A DNA stretch of 64,000 nucleotides from Erwinia psidii (GCF_003846135.1 NZ_RHHM01000002.1:1-64000); one strand, 5' to 3'. Shown: positions 1 to 11,599, numbered from the stretch's first letter. The notes: a model not told the origin generated them from the sequence alone. A program made the numbers and translations.

Positions 1-698
<698 letters not shown>

Positions 699-1216
699 CA
701 TGCCCTCTGACAGCTTAAGCTTTCTGCCCAGCGCCCGCTTCGAAATATCCTTAACGTAATGACTAAATAACAGGTCATACGCATCCGGGCGCTTCTGTTT
801 CATTGGGTTCTGCGATGGCATTATGTCCAGAACTTTCTTGTCGCTGCCATTGAGAGCCTGTGGCCCCTGCTTATCCAACTTGCGCTGCGCCAGCTCGCGT
901 GCCACCGTCATCACGCTATCTGGCATACAGGTTAGTGCACCGGTGCCTTTCATATCCATCTTTCCGGTCGGTACGCACTCATCGGTTTTGCGGCTGTGAG
1001 TGACGAGGATGATGTGGCAGTTATGCTCATTCTTAAAACCACACAGGCTATCGATGAACGCCTTCTGGCCGGACGCGTCTTCTTCGTCAAAGCCGCATTT
1101 TTCCCGGTAATAATAACAAAAAGTTCAATACCATAGCGATGGCGAACATAAGCGAATATTTCCAGAAGGCGGTCGTACTTTTTAATTTGAACACCCATAA
1201 TCGGCCTGAACACCAC
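699..1216 (-). pseudogene. Decayed prophage gene: replicative helicase fragment joined to an antiterminator-like segment
   Basis: Two minus-strand frames together read as one phage protein. The first (from about 1216) gives 'KKYDRLLEIFAYVRHRYGIELFVI'-like sequence in short form. Near 1105-1115 the frame shifts, and continues as 'KCGFDEEDASGQKAFIDSL', 'HIILVTHSRK' and 'KGTGALTCMPDSV'. This resembles the RecA-like core of T7 gp4/DnaB-type phage helicases, including the LVTHSRK strand. Downstream the frame reads 'KRPDAYDLLFSHYVKDISKR' followed by ALGRKLKLSEG, which looks like the C-terminal helix-turn-helix of lambdoid Q-type antiterminators rather than a helicase. This suggests two phage genes fused by deletion. 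The segment is cut off at 698 by the IS. The helicase assignment is fairly secure; the antiterminator part is tentative. Confidence 0.65.
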
Positions 1217-1390
1217 TCGTCAGTTCACTGGATTTCAACAAGCTGTGGCGTTGCCGTGCATATGGCTTGCCGGATCAGTCGGCCAGCATCTTTCCCGCTT
1301 TCAGTTCGAGCGAGGCCATACATATTGCGGTATGATTTCGGTAACTTTTTTATACTATTTTGCAGCGGATTTTTTCCGAAGCTAAGGACT

Positions 1391-1426
1391 GGCGGTTTTC
1401 AATCATACTAATGAAAGAAAACCACC
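1391..1426. repeat. Inverted repeat between phage remnant and ushA
   Basis: GGCGGTTTTC at 1391-1400 pairs with GAAAACCACC at 1417-1426 (10 bp with one G-T wobble, 16-base loop). On the plus strand it is followed by a T-rich tract, so it could end plus-strand transcription. It marks the boundary between foreign sequence and the conserved ushA gene. Bases 1217-1390 hold no convincing gene. Confidence 0.4.
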
Positions 1427-1437
1427 TTTAATTTTAA

Positions 1438-3090
1438 TTACTTATAAACAATTTCGCCTTTCGGTGCATAAGCCGCTGCATCCAGTGGTGAGTGCTTCTG
1501 GATATACTGTTTCAACACTTCCGCATCGACAAACCCGGTGTTTACATAGCCAGGCAGCAGGTTAACCGCCGGATAGCCATCACCGCCAGTGGCATTGAAA
1601 CTCAGCGTCGCCATACGATAGGTTTTATCCGCCTGAAGCGGTTCACCCTTGATTTTAACGTCACTGACGCCCTTGCCATCAGCGACCAGACCGACATTGG
1701 CAAACTGGGCATAACCGCCTGAATCAACGGTGATGTTGGCAACAACCGCCAGGTATTTTTCCACCTCACTGCCTTTCATATCAACATAGGTCAGCGTATT
1801 GCCAAAAGGCTGCACCTTCAGTACATCTTTATAGGTGATTTTACCGGGTTCAACTGAATCACGCACCCCGCCCCCACTCATCACCGCAAAGTCTGCACCG
1901 GTGCGTTCGATCTGGGCCATCAGGATAAGCCTGGCCAGATTGGTCTGCACAAAGCGCACCTGGCGGCGCTCGCCCTGCAACTCGCCTTTCACGCTACCTA
2001 TCTGCAGACCCAGCTGCGATTCACCTTTTTTCTGAAACGGCGTCAGTAATTTCAGCATTGCCGGATGCTTTGCAATCTCCTGGGTGTAATTGACCAGGCT
2101 GGTGCTGCCATCGGCATTTTTCACTTTGTGTCGCAGATTGATCGGCACCAGTTCGTAGTGATCCAGGGTCAGCGTCCCGTTTTTGAAGGTGAAGTCAGCC
2201 CGGCCAATGTACTTGCCCCATTCGTGAGCCTGCACGATCCAGGTACCATTCTGACGATCCGGTTTACAGGGAGTACCGGGCACGTAATCAATCTGTTTAA
2301 CGTTCTCTTTCGCCATACAGACCGGATCCTGTGAGTGACCGCCAACAATCATATCCAGATAACCGGCTGGCAGTTCACGCGCCATTTCCACATCACCGGG
2401 CGCATTGGAACCGTGATGGCCATTGTCATAATGCCCCATATGCGTAACGGCGATAATCACATCCGGCTTCTCGTTGCGGCGCAACTGTTCCACGACGGCT
2501 TTGGCTTCGCTGGCGGGTTTGCGGAACTCCATATCGGTGAAGTATTCAGGATTACCAATTTTTGCCGTGTCGTCGGTAGTCAGGCCAATCACCGCAATAT
2601 TCAACCCCATACGGTTAAACAGTGCGTAAGGCTGAAAAAGCCTTTTACCGGTGCTTTTCTGGTAAATATTGGCAGACAGCAACGGAAACTTAGCCCACTT
2701 CTGCTGCTGACGCAGCACTGACAGCGGATTGTCAAACTCGTGATTGCCTATTGCCATCGCATCGTAACCAACCAGATTCATGCCACGAAAATCCGGTTCC
2801 GCATCCTGCAAATCAGATTCAGGTACGCCAGTATTGATGTCTCCCCCCGACAGGATCAGTACCGCACCGCCGTGTGCCTGAACATCGTAGCGAATCTTAT
2901 CCATCATGGTTTTTTGTGCCGCCAGGCCGTACTCGTCACGTTCGTTTTGCCAGAAACGCCCGTGATGATCGTTGGTATGTAAAACAGTAAATTTATAAAC
3001 CCGGTCTTTAACCCAAGCGTGCGCGGCCAACGGCGTGGTGAAAATGGTGAGTGCCAGCAGCGCCAGCACGTTTTTTTTCATAACCGACAT
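1438..3090 (-). CDS. ushA: UshA: periplasmic UDP-sugar hydrolase / 5'-nucleotidase
   Basis: UshA hydrolyses UDP-sugars and nucleoside 5'-phosphates in the periplasm so that nucleosides and phosphate can be salvaged. The protein starts with a signal peptide (about residues 1-25, ending 'PLAAHA'). It then has the metallophosphatase motifs 'TNDHHGRF', 'GGDINTG' and 'GNHEFDN', a 'GGHSQDP' motif, and a C-terminal substrate domain with 'MSGGGVRDS' and 'NATGGDGYP'. The start at 3090 gives 550 residues, the length of E. coli UshA, and lies 7 bases after an AAGGA ribosome site; the ATG at 3093 is an equally possible start just before it, and the longer open frame to 3117 lacks a ribosome site. It is divergent from fsr, as in E. 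coli. Confidence 0.97.
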   Translation of the reverse strand: MSVMKKNVLALLALTIFTTPLAAHAWVKDRVYKFTVLHTNDHHGRFWQNERDEYGLAAQKTMMDKIRYDVQAHGGAVLILSGGDINTGVPESDLQDAEPDFRGMNLVGYDAMAIGNHEFDNPLSVLRQQQKWAKFPLLSANIYQKSTGKRLFQPYALFNRMGLNIAVIGLTTDDTAKIGNPEYFTDMEFRKPASEAKAVVEQLRRNEKPDVIIAVTHMGHYDNGHHGSNAPGDVEMARELPAGYLDMIVGGHSQDPVCMAKENVKQIDYVPGTPCKPDRQNGTWIVQAHEWGKYIGRADFTFKNGTLTLDHYELVPINLRHKVKNADGSTSLVNYTQEIAKHPAMLKLLTPFQKKGESQLGLQIGSVKGELQGERRQVRFVQTNLARLILMAQIERTGADFAVMSGGGVRDSVEPGKITYKDVLKVQPFGNTLTYVDMKGSEVEKYLAVVANITVDSGGYAQFANVGLVADGKGVSDVKIKGEPLQADKTYRMATLSFNATGGDGYPAVNLLPGYVNTGFVDAEVLKQYIQKHSPLDAAAYAPKGEIVYK

Positions 3091-3165
3091 CATGTTTTCC
3101 TTGTAAAAAAACGTCAAAAAATATCAGCGTTAAGTAATATTCAAAATTAACGACAGGTTAACTTA

Positions 3166-4368
3166 ATGGCAAGTGAACAGACTCACCCTTCCTCATCGGT
3201 CGCCGTGCGGCGAACGGCTTTTGGCATTCTCGGTGCTATCAGCGTCGCTCATTTGCTTAACGATATGTTGCAATCGCTAATCGTTGCTATCTATCCCCTG
3301 TTGCAAAGTGAATTTACCCTTAGTTTTGTGCAGATTGGAACGATCACGCTGACCTTTCAGGTCACCGCCTCTTTGCTGCAACCGCTGATTGGCTATTATA
3401 CCGATAAATTTCCTCAGCCATGGTCTCTTCCGGTTGGGATGGCCTTTACCCTCTCCGGGCTGGGTCTGTTGGCAATAGCGAGTAATTTCCACCTGGTGCT
3501 GCTGGCCGCTGTCCTGGTTGGCACCGGCTCGTCCGTGTTTCACCCTGAGTCTTCCCGCGTAGCCAGAATGGCATCAGGCGGTCGTCATGGCCTGGCGCAA
3601 TCGTTGTTCCAGGTCGGTGGCAACCTTGGCAGTTCACTCGGTCCGTTGCTGGCAGCGCTGCTCATCGCCCCATATGGCCGCAGTAACGTCGCCTGGTTTA
3701 CCCTGGCCGCACTGTTGGCTATTGTTTTGTTGTTACAGGTCAGCCGTTGGTATCAGTCTCACTATCAGGTGGCAAAAGCCAGTCAGTCCGCTGCCGGGAA
3801 AAGCCCTCTCCCCCGGGGTAAAGTCGCCTTTGCTGTCGTTATCCTGCTGCTGCTGATTTTTTCGAAATATTTTTACCTCACCAGTCTGAGTAGCTATTAC
3901 ACCTTTTACCTGATGAATAAATTTGGCCTGTCGGTACAGAGTGCGCAGCTTCACCTGTTTGCTTTTCTGTTTGCCGTCGCGGCGGGAACCATTATCGGCG
4001 GGCCGATTGGCGATAAAGTGGGCCGCAAACAGGTGATCTGGGTGTCGATTCTTGGTGTTGCCCCCTTTGCCCTGCTGCTGCCTCATGCCTCACTGGCGTG
4101 GACGGGCATACTGTCAGTTATCATTGGCTTTATCCTTGCCTCGGCATTTTCGGCCATCCTGGTCTATGCCCAGGAACTGATGCCTGGTCGGATAGGCATG
4201 ATTTCTGGCCTGTTCTTTGGCTTCGCCTTTGGCATGGGAGGGCTGGGTGCCGCCGTGCTGGGGATCGTAGCCGATCATACTGATATCAATTTTGTCTATC
4301 AAATCTGTGCTTACCTGCCACTTCTTGGCATTCTTACCGTATTACTGCCAGAGAATAAGGGTAAATAA
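3166..4368 (+). CDS. fsr: Fsr: MFS efflux protein (fosmidomycin resistance type)
   Basis: This is a twelve-helix major facilitator in the inner membrane that exports fosmidomycin in E. coli; the natural substrate is unknown. The 400-residue product closely follows E. coli Fsr (about 406 residues). Visible matches include 'HLLNDMLQSLIVAIYPLL', 'GTGSSVFHPESSRVARMASG' and the cytoplasmic-loop motif 'GGPIGDKVGRKQVIW'. The C-terminal half contains 'FFGFAFGMGGLGAAVLG'. The ATG at 3166 is preceded by only a weak ribosome site (ACAGG). Gene order ushA-fsr-ybaL is the conserved one. Confidence 0.95.
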   Translation: MASEQTHPSSSVAVRRTAFGILGAISVAHLLNDMLQSLIVAIYPLLQSEFTLSFVQIGTITLTFQVTASLLQPLIGYYTDKFPQPWSLPVGMAFTLSGLGLLAIASNFHLVLLAAVLVGTGSSVFHPESSRVARMASGGRHGLAQSLFQVGGNLGSSLGPLLAALLIAPYGRSNVAWFTLAALLAIVLLLQVSRWYQSHYQVAKASQSAAGKSPLPRGKVAFAVVILLLLIFSKYFYLTSLSSYYTFYLMNKFGLSVQSAQLHLFAFLFAVAAGTIIGGPIGDKVGRKQVIWVSILGVAPFALLLPHASLAWTGILSVIIGFILASAFSAILVYAQELMPGRIGMISGLFFGFAFGMGGLGAAVLGIVADHTDINFVYQICAYLPLLGILTVLLPENKGK

Positions 4369-4375
4369 GCCATAC

Positions 4376-4400
4376 CGGCGTGGATATTTTTTTCACGCCG
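4376..4400. repeat. Hairpin after fsr
   Basis: CGGCGTG and CACGCCG form a perfect 7-bp stem around an 11-base T-rich loop, 8 bases after the fsr stop. The T-run is in the loop rather than after the stem, so this is not a standard terminator, but the position suggests a 3'-end role for the fsr transcript. The rest of the fsr-ybaL gap (4401-4584) is AT-rich and probably holds the ybaL promoter. Confidence 0.4.
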
Positions 4401-4584
4401 AACCACTCCCCCTTTATAAACAGGCCTTCCAGCAAGATAATCATTAAAAATCAGCTTTACAGCCCACTTTCTGTGTATTTTCACTTTTTATTGTTATTTT
4501 CATCAAAATTTTTGAGCGCCAGATAATATTATGCCCTACAATTAAGCCTTACATTCGGACACATTTTTACACACAGGGAGAGAT

Positions 4585-6270
4585 ATGCATCACACCACAC
4601 CGCTTATTACCACTATTGTTGGTGGACTGGTCCTTGCTTTCCTGCTCGGTATGCTGGCCAACAGACTGCGTATCTCTCCTCTGGTAGGTTATCTGCTGGC
4701 AGGGGTGCTGGCTGGCCCTTTCACTCCGGGATTTGTTGCGGATACCAATCTCGCGCCGGAGCTGGCCGAACTGGGCGTTATCCTGTTGATGTTCGGCGTT
4801 GGCCTGCATTTCTCCCTGAAGGATTTAATGGCAGTCAAAGCGATTGCCATTCCTGGGGCGATTGCGCAGATAGCCGTCGCCACGCTGCTGGGTATGGGAC
4901 TCTCCTGGTTGATGGGCTGGTCCTGGTTAACCGGGCTGGTGTTTGGTCTTTGTCTCTCCACCGCCAGTACGGTGGTACTGCTACGCGCACTGGAAGAACG
5001 TCAGCTGATAGACAGCAAACGCGGACAAATAGCGATTGGCTGGCTGATTGTGGAAGATCTGGTCATGGTACTGGCACTGGTTCTGCTACCCGCCATTGCG
5101 GGTATGTTTGAGGAGGGCAGCGCCAGCGTGAGGATGATACTGCTCGATTTGCTGATCGCCATCGGTAAAGTCGTCGCCTTTATGGTACTGATGATGGTGG
5201 TAGGACGCCGTGTCGTTCCGTGGATACTGGCGCGCAGCGCCGCCACCGGTTCCCGTGAGTTGTTTACGCTGTCGGTGCTGGCACTGGCGTTGGGGATTGC
5301 ATTTGGAGCCGTTGAATTTTTCGATGTCTCCTTCGCCCTTGGGGCATTCTTTGCCGGAATGGTGCTTAATGAGTCCGAGCTAAGTCACCGGGCTGCCCAT
5401 GACACGCTTCCTTTGCGTGATGCCTTTGCCGTGCTGTTTTTTGTCTCCGTCGGAATGCTGTTTAATCCCATGATCCTGGTGAATGAGCCACTTGCGGTTG
5501 CAGGCGTGCTGGCGATTATCATGCTGGGCAAGTCTCTTGCAGCGCTGCTACTGGTGCGTCTTTTTGGTCATTCACGTCGTACAGCGCTGACTATTTCTGC
5601 CAGTCTGGCCCAGATTGGCGAATTTGCCTTTATCCTTGCCGGGCTGGGGATTTCACTCAACCTGTTATCAGAGGAGGGACGTAATCTGGTGCTGGCAGGC
5701 GCCATTCTGTCTATTACGCTTAATCCGGTCCTTTTTGCCATTTTACAGCGCTATTTTGACAGTGCAGGATCCACTGACGAGCAACACACCGAAGAAGAGC
5801 CAGAAGAAGAGGAAAAACAGATCCCGGTGGATATTTGCCATCACGCGGTGATCGTCGGTTTTGGCCGTGTTGGCAGCATGCTGGGGAAGAAACTGCTTGA
5901 GAACGGCGTTGCCATTGTGGTGGTCGAGAACAGCCGGGCACGGGTGGAAGCACTCAGGGAACAGGGGATCCGCGCGGTACTGGGTAACGCTGCCAGGGTG
6001 GAAACGATGGAGCTGGCACGCCTCGACTGTGCCCGTTGGCTGCTGCTGACGATCCCCAATGGCTACGAGGCCGGGGAAATTGTTACTGCCGCCCGGGAAA
6101 AACGACCAACCATCGACATTATCGCCCGCGCTCACTATGACGATGAAGTTGATTATATTATTGAACACGGGGCCAATCATGTGGTTATGGGTGAAAGGGA
6201 GATTGCGCACAGTATGCTGAACCTGATGCAAATTGACCCGGATGCCGTGCCGCAGGAGTGCCCTGTGTGA
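4585..6270 (+). CDS. ybaL: YbaL: CPA2-family K+/H+ antiporter with TrkA-N domain
   Basis: This is a predicted inner-membrane monovalent cation/proton antiporter related to KefB/KefC. Residues about 1-390 form a Na+/H+-exchanger-type bundle of hydrophobic helices ('RISPLVGYLLAGVLAGPF', 'LALGIAFGAVEFFDVSFA'). An acidic linker ('TEEEPEEEEKQ') follows. The end is a TrkA-N nucleotide-binding domain from about residue 416, with the Rossmann motif 'VIVGFGRVGS'. The length of 561 matches E. coli YbaL (558). A GGGAG ribosome site precedes the ATG. The gene converges on gsk with 17 bases between the stops and no clear terminator in between. Confidence 0.95.
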   Translation: MHHTTPLITTIVGGLVLAFLLGMLANRLRISPLVGYLLAGVLAGPFTPGFVADTNLAPELAELGVILLMFGVGLHFSLKDLMAVKAIAIPGAIAQIAVATLLGMGLSWLMGWSWLTGLVFGLCLSTASTVVLLRALEERQLIDSKRGQIAIGWLIVEDLVMVLALVLLPAIAGMFEEGSASVRMILLDLLIAIGKVVAFMVLMMVVGRRVVPWILARSAATGSRELFTLSVLALALGIAFGAVEFFDVSFALGAFFAGMVLNESELSHRAAHDTLPLRDAFAVLFFVSVGMLFNPMILVNEPLAVAGVLAIIMLGKSLAALLLVRLFGHSRRTALTISASLAQIGEFAFILAGLGISLNLLSEEGRNLVLAGAILSITLNPVLFAILQRYFDSAGSTDEQHTEEEPEEEEKQIPVDICHHAVIVGFGRVGSMLGKKLLENGVAIVVVENSRARVEALREQGIRAVLGNAARVETMELARLDCARWLLLTIPNGYEAGEIVTAAREKRPTIDIIARAHYDDEVDYIIEHGANHVVMGEREIAHSMLNLMQIDPDAVPQECPV

Positions 6271-6287
6271 TCCTTTCCGCGTGACGT

Positions 6288-7595
6288 TTATCGTTCCCAG
6301 TAAGACTCTTCAAGGCTGTCTTCGCGTTCAGGCAGCCCACGACTCAGGCGCGGCGAATGCTGGTTCAGTACCTGATAGCTGACACGATTAGCATATTTGC
6401 ACACCTGAGCCAGCGAGGAGTAAGTCAGATACTGACGCCCATGTTTACTGGAATTTGGCACATTCAAACGGTGGTAATTATTTGCCGTAATGTCATGCAG
6501 CAGTGCCGCAAGTGCACCGTCTCCCGCGCCGTTGGTGTTCATGATCTTTTCCGGCCCTCCCATATAAGGGGCAATATGCGAGTAGATGCGCGCCGGTTGC
6601 TGACAATCATGCCGACGCATAGCGCGACTGAATTCATACTGATTGAACTCTGCTATTGCGCCTGGCAACAAGGGATGTTGCGTTTTACGTTTGCCGTCGT
6701 CTTCAGTAAAGCCCGCCATATAAAGTCCGTTTGGTCCGGCAGTACACAGCACCAGGTCAACCCAGTCCAGTGCCATATTGGCGGCCTGGAGCGGATCGTT
6801 CAGGCCGGTCAGCGCTTCGGCTTCTTCTTCGTTCATCGCCAACACCGAAACATGCTCACAGAGGAAATCACGCCAGAAAGCGGGAGCGTCGCCAATGATA
6901 TATTTGGTTCCCAGAGTAAGCACCACAGGTACATCATGCTTTTTAGCAAATGAAACCGCCTGCATGGTCGCTTCAGACATCGGCTCACCGGGTTTGCCTC
7001 TCAGCAGATAAGCGCTGAGCACCAGTGCAGCAGCCCCGGCAATCACCTCTTCAGCAATGCTTTCTTTGTGCAACTGATTCATCATTCCCGGACTGATGGC
7101 AAAGGTACGTTCCCCCTGCTCACCAATCAGGGTGAAGCAGCGACCTATTGCCCCATCAACGCCTTGCAGGTAGTTCAGATCGGTCCTGCTTGAGGTATTG
7201 CAAAGATAGCGATAGGCATAGCCGCCAATCTGCACATTATTGCACATTACCCCTAACAGTACCGATCGGTCATCAGCCAGAACCGAATAGTTATGCAGGG
7301 TGTTGCCTATGGTGCCACCGGCAAACTGATGCGAGATTAAATTATTCCGGGTCAGTTCTGCATAAAGGGCTTCCGCCACGTCATCTTCAATTACCACCGA
7401 ATGACCGATGCTCAGACCATAGCGGGCAATAAAGGCATCATCGACTTTGGCTTCAATATCCACCAGCGTTTGATCGATCCCCACGATCCAGCTACACGAT
7501 ATTTCGGTATTTTCTGGCTGTAGCTGCTGTAACAGTGGATCGCGGGCGCTGACGGGGAAATAGTGCTTTGATTTACGCTGACCGGGAAATTTCAT
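6288..7595 (-). CDS. gsk: Gsk: inosine/guanosine kinase
   Basis: Gsk phosphorylates guanosine and inosine with ATP in purine salvage. It belongs to the PfkB/ribokinase family. The sequence has the N-terminal 'GIDQTLVDIEAKVDD', a nucleoside-side 'FAGGTIGNTLHNYSVL', and the C-terminal PfkB signature 'NTNGAGDGALAAL' with the catalytic Asp. The start at 7595 (MKFPGQRKSKH) matches E. coli Gsk and gives 435 residues versus 434. The open frame continues upstream to 7661, but that extension is not conserved and the ribosome site before 7595 is weak. The aes gene found between gsk and hemH in E. coli is absent; only 79 bases separate them here. Confidence 0.96.
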   Translation of the reverse strand: MKFPGQRKSKHYFPVSARDPLLQQLQPENTEISCSWIVGIDQTLVDIEAKVDDAFIARYGLSIGHSVVIEDDVAEALYAELTRNNLISHQFAGGTIGNTLHNYSVLADDRSVLLGVMCNNVQIGGYAYRYLCNTSSRTDLNYLQGVDGAIGRCFTLIGEQGERTFAISPGMMNQLHKESIAEEVIAGAAALVLSAYLLRGKPGEPMSEATMQAVSFAKKHDVPVVLTLGTKYIIGDAPAFWRDFLCEHVSVLAMNEEEAEALTGLNDPLQAANMALDWVDLVLCTAGPNGLYMAGFTEDDGKRKTQHPLLPGAIAEFNQYEFSRAMRRHDCQQPARIYSHIAPYMGGPEKIMNTNGAGDGALAALLHDITANNYHRLNVPNSSKHGRQYLTYSSLAQVCKYANRVSYQVLNQHSPRLSRGLPEREDSLEESYWER

Positions 7596-7674
7596 CTGGA
7601 GATAACAGGAAAGAAAACAATCGGGCGATGATAGCACAGGAATGCGGCAACATGCGCGCATCCCTGTTAACGAA

Positions 7675-8634
7675 TTAATGCTGGCTGTTAACCAGTTCCA
7701 CCATCATGTCGATATGCAGCGGGTCATCATTGAGAGCCGGTATATACTCAAATTTGGTTCCGCCAGCATGCAGGAATATCTCGCAGTTTTCTCCGCTAAT
7801 CTCTTCCAGCGTTTCCAGACAATCGGAAGAGAAACCGGGACTCATTACCTGCACATGTCGGATGCCTTTTGCCGGCAGTGATTTCATCGTTTCGTCAGTA
7901 TAAGGCATCAGCCAGGGCTCACGACCAAATCGAGACTGGAAGGTGAGCATCGCGTCCTGGTTATTCAGGCCCAGTGCAGATACCAGTGCATCGAAGGTGC
8001 TGTGGCAACGCTGCGGATAATCATCCCCCTGATCGGCAAAACGTTGCGGAATGCCGTGGAAAGACGTCACCAGCAGATCGGGTTTGCCGTGCTGTGCGAA
8101 AGAACGTTCAACCGAGGCTTTCAACGCAGCGATATAAGCAGGATGTTCGGCATAGTCACGAATAAACTGCACCGACGGCAGGCTACGGTAGCCAGCGAAA
8201 ACGTTGGTGATACCATCCCAAACGGCGGCTACCGTCGAGCAGGAAAACTGAGGATAAAGTGGCAGGACAATCAGCCGGGTAATGCCCTGAGCCATCAGTT
8301 TGTCGAGCGCACTGGCGAGGCTGGGGTTGCCATAGCTCATGCCCAGTTCTACCGGCATATCAAGCCGGGCTGCCAGTGCATCACGCTGGCGCCTGCTGTA
8401 AACCAACAACGGTGAACCTTCATCCATCCATACAGAAGCATAGAGTTTGGCCACACGCGGAGAGCGAAGCGGCAAAATGGCACCATTGAGAATTGGCCAC
8501 CACAGCCAGCGTGGTGTATCCACTACTCGCCGGTCACTGAGGAACTGTTTCAGGTAGCGTTTAACCGCCGGCGCGGTAGGAGCATCTGGGGTGCCAAGGT
8601 TAACCAGCAGCACACCGGGTTTGTCTTGCCTCAT
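7675..8634 (-). CDS. hemH: HemH: ferrochelatase
   Basis: HemH inserts Fe2+ into protoporphyrin IX, the last step of protoheme synthesis, and is associated with the inner membrane. The 319-residue product has the N-terminal '[14 protein letters not shown]', the family motif '[12 protein letters not shown]' with the metal-handling His near residue 194, and the C-terminal '[15 protein letters not shown]'. Its length equals the E. coli enzyme (320). AAGGAA lies 6-7 bases before the ATG. It is downstream of adk in the same direction, as in E. coli. Confidence 0.97.
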   Translation of the reverse strand: MRQDKPGVLLVNLGTPDAPTAPAVKRYLKQFLSDRRVVDTPRWLWWPILNGAILPLRSPRVAKLYASVWMDEGSPLLVYSRRQRDALAARLDMPVELGMSYGNPSLASALDKLMAQGITRLIVLPLYPQFSCSTVAAVWDGITNVFAGYRSLPSVQFIRDYAEHPAYIAALKASVERSFAQHGKPDLLVTSFHGIPQRFADQGDDYPQRCHSTFDALVSALGLNNQDAMLTFQSRFGREPWLMPYTDETMKSLPAKGIRHVQVMSPGFSSDCLETLEEISGENCEIFLHAGGTKFEYIPALNDDPLHIDMMVELVNSQH

Positions 8635-8715
8635 TGTTATTCCTTATGCGGGCATATCAGATGATGAAAACGAGACTTATTTTAGCGGAAAATGGTGGAG
8701 GGAAAACCAATTGTT

Positions 8716-8741
8716 ACAACAGGGCCAGTCTGACCTGGCCC
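8716..8741 (-). terminator. Probable terminator after adk
   Basis: On the minus strand GGGCCAG and CTGGCCC form a perfect 7-bp stem with a 6-base loop (8722-8741), starting 9 bases after the adk stop and followed by a modest U-rich stretch (TGTTGT). It would end or attenuate adk transcription before hemH. Confidence 0.55.
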
Positions 8742-8749
8742 TCCAGGAG

Positions 8750-9418
<669 letters not shown>

Positions 9419-9675
9419 TTAAATGATCATGTTATCCAGGGCAAGAACATACCATCATGATCCCTTATCCACAAGGAACGCGGCGGTTATCCTTCGCTGT
9501 ACATTGAGGCAGATTATCGTCAAAAACCCGCTGCGGACGCATTTTATAACGGCTTATATCTGTCAGTAAAAGGAGGATGCAGAATTTTAGTGCGAAAAAA
9601 ACTGAGCGTGGATCTGAGCGGAAGACATGAGGATAAGGGTCGCCACTTAAGTTCACAGGAAGCAGTATCCTGCAC

Positions 9676-9712
9676 AAAAATGGTAACCCTCATCCAATGG
9701 GTGACAGGTTAC
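9676..9712 (-). terminator. Rho-independent terminator of htpG
   Basis: On the minus strand, starting 10 bases after the htpG stop, GTAACC pairs with GGTTAC (9683-9712); an inner TCACCC/GGATGA stem extends the hairpin. It is followed by ATTTTTG. The remaining gap to adk (9395-9675) holds the adk promoter region; I see no gene there, and the 70-codon minus-strand frame at 9465-9677 has no family resemblance. Confidence 0.75.
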
Positions 9713-9721
9713 AACGTCGTA

Positions 9722-11599
9722 TTAGCCAAGCAGCAGCTGATTGAGCCGACGTATAAACAGGTTGGGATCGTCGAGCGTACCACGTTCGGCAAACATCGCC
9801 TGGTCCAGCAATACCTCAATCCACTGCGCAAAGCGGTCATCGTCCTGCGTATCCGCAGCGCGTTTAACCAACGCATGCTCCGGGTTCAGCTCAAACAGAT
9901 ACTTCACTTCGGGAACGGACTGGCCCGCCGCGGCGAACAGCTTCGCCATCTGGGTACTCATGTCGTTGGCTTCAGTGGTGACAATCGCCGGAGTATCCGT
10001 CAGGCGATGCGTCAGACGCACTTCCTTTACCCGATCGCCCAGCAGCGTCTTCACGCGCTCAACGAATGGCTCAAGGGCCTTCTCTGCCTCTTTCTGCTCT
10101 TCGCTCTCTTCCTCATCGGCCAGTTTAGACAACGCCTCATCTGCTTTGCTGACTGACTGGAACGTCTTGCCATCAAACTCGGTGAGATAGCTCATCATCC
10201 ACTCATCAATGCGGTCTGAAAGCAGCAGCACTTCGATACCTTTCTTACGGAACAGCTCAAGATGCGGGCTGCTTTTCGCAGCGGCATAGCTGTCGGCAGT
10301 GATGTAGTATATTTTGTCCTGCCCTTCAACCATACGGCTGACATAATCTTCCAGTGATACCGTTTGCGCCGAACCTTCACTGCTGGTGGAAGCAAAGCGC
10401 AACAGTTTGGCAATGGTTTCCTTATTACTGCTATCCTCGGCCGGCCCCTCTTTCAGCACCAGACCAAACTGTTGCCAGAACTGCTGGTATTGTGCTTCGT
10501 CGTCCTTTGCCACTTTCTCCAGCATTTGCAGGGCACGCTTGCTGAGAGCATTGCGCAGGTTCTGGGTGATACGGCTGTCCTGTAGGATCTCACGGGAGAC
10601 GTTAAGTGGCAGGTCGCTGGAGTCAATTAACCCGCGTACAAAACGCAGGTAATTAGGCATAAACTGTTCTGCGTCATCCATGATAAACACGCGCTGCACG
10701 TAAAGTTTCAGTCCGTGCTTATGGTCGCGGTTCCACATATCCCACGGTGCCTGGGTTGGGATATACAGCAGGCTGGTATACTCCTGTTTACCTTCCACAC
10801 GATTGTGGCTCCAGGTCAGGGGATCGGCGAAATCATGGGAAACATGCTTGTAAAACTCTTTATACTCGTCGTCGCTGATATCTGACTTATTACGGGTCCA
10901 CAGCGCCTGGGCTTTGTTGATTTTCTCCCAGCTGGTTGTGTCGTCTTCTTCGTTGCGGGTTTCGATTTCCACCGGCAGCGCAATATGGTCAGAATATTTG
11001 CTGATAATGCTGCGAACGCGCCATGCGTCAAGGAACTCATCCTCACCTTCACGCAGGTGCAGCGTTATCTCGGTTCCGCGATCTTCTTTAGTAATATCCG
11101 CAATGGTATATTCACCTTCGCCCGCTGATTCCCAGAACACACCTTCATCGGCGCTGGCACCGGCTGCACGGGTACGTACGGAAACCTTGTCTGCCACGAT
11201 AAACGCGGAGTAGAAACCAACGCCGAACTGGCCGATGAGCTGGCTGTCTTTCGCCTGGTCAGATCCCAGTGATTCAAGGAAGGATTTAGTGCCGGATTTG
11301 GCAATGGTGCCCAGGTTTTCAATGACTTCGTTACGCGTCATCCCGATACCATTGTCGCTGAGCGTCAGGGTCCGGTTTTCCTTATCAACAGAAACCCGCA
11401 CGCGCAGATCGCCGTCTCCCTGATAGAGATCTGGGGTGGAGAGGGCACGGAAGCGCAATTTGTCAGCAGCGTCAGAGGCGTTGGAGATCAGCTCGCGCAG
11501 GAAGATTTCTTTGTTTGAGTAGAGGGAATGGATCATCAGGTGCAGAAGCTGTTTTACCTCTGACTGGAAGCCACGCGTCTCTTGTCCTTTCATGGTCAT
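9722..11599 (-). CDS. htpG: HtpG: Hsp90-family chaperone
   Basis: HtpG is the bacterial Hsp90, an ATP-dependent cytoplasmic chaperone for late folding of client proteins. Its 625 residues follow E. coli HtpG (624). The N-terminal GHKL ATPase domain has '[17 protein letters not shown]', '[13 protein letters not shown]' and '[11 protein letters not shown]'. The middle domain carries '[11 protein letters not shown]' and 'NVSREILQ'. The C-terminal dimerisation domain ends 'LNQLLLG'. The start at 11599 adds MT to the usual [14 protein letters not shown] is 5 bases from this first ATG but 11 from the second (11593), so the first is preferred. A sigma-32-type promoter precedes it. Confidence 0.98.
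   Translation of the reverse strand: MTMKGQETRGFQSEVKQLLHLMIHSLYSNKEIFLRELISNASDAADKLRFRALSTPDLYQGDGDLRVRVSVDKENRTLTLSDNGIGMTRNEVIENLGTIAKSGTKSFLESLGSDQAKDSQLIGQFGVGFYSAFIVADKVSVRTRAAGASADEGVFWESAGEGEYTIADITKEDRGTEITLHLREGEDEFLDAWRVRSIISKYSDHIALPVEIETRNEEDDTTSWEKINKAQALWTRNKSDISDDEYKEFYKHVSHDFADPLTWSHNRVEGKQEYTSLLYIPTQAPWDMWNRDHKHGLKLYVQRVFIMDDAEQFMPNYLRFVRGLIDSSDLPLNVSREILQDSRITQNLRNALSKRALQMLEKVAKDDEAQYQQFWQQFGLVLKEGPAEDSSNKETIAKLLRFASTSSEGSAQTVSLEDYVSRMVEGQDKIYYITADSYAAAKSSPHLELFRKKGIEVLLLSDRIDEWMMSYLTEFDGKTFQSVSKADEALSKLADEEESEEQKEAEKALEPFVERVKTLLGDRVKEVRLTHRLTDTPAIVTTEANDMSTQMAKLFAAAGQSVPEVKYLFELNPEHALVKRAADTQDDDRFAQWIEVLLDQAMFAERGTLDDPNLFIRRLNQLLLG

Noticed and set aside
2335..2721. 128-codon plus-strand frame
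   Set aside because: Antisense to ushA with no supporting signal.
4376..4400. Standard terminator for fsr
   Set aside because: The T-run is in the loop, not after the stem, so it is reported only as a hairpin.
5743..6231. 162-codon minus-strand frame
   Set aside because: Antisense to the TrkA-N domain of ybaL.
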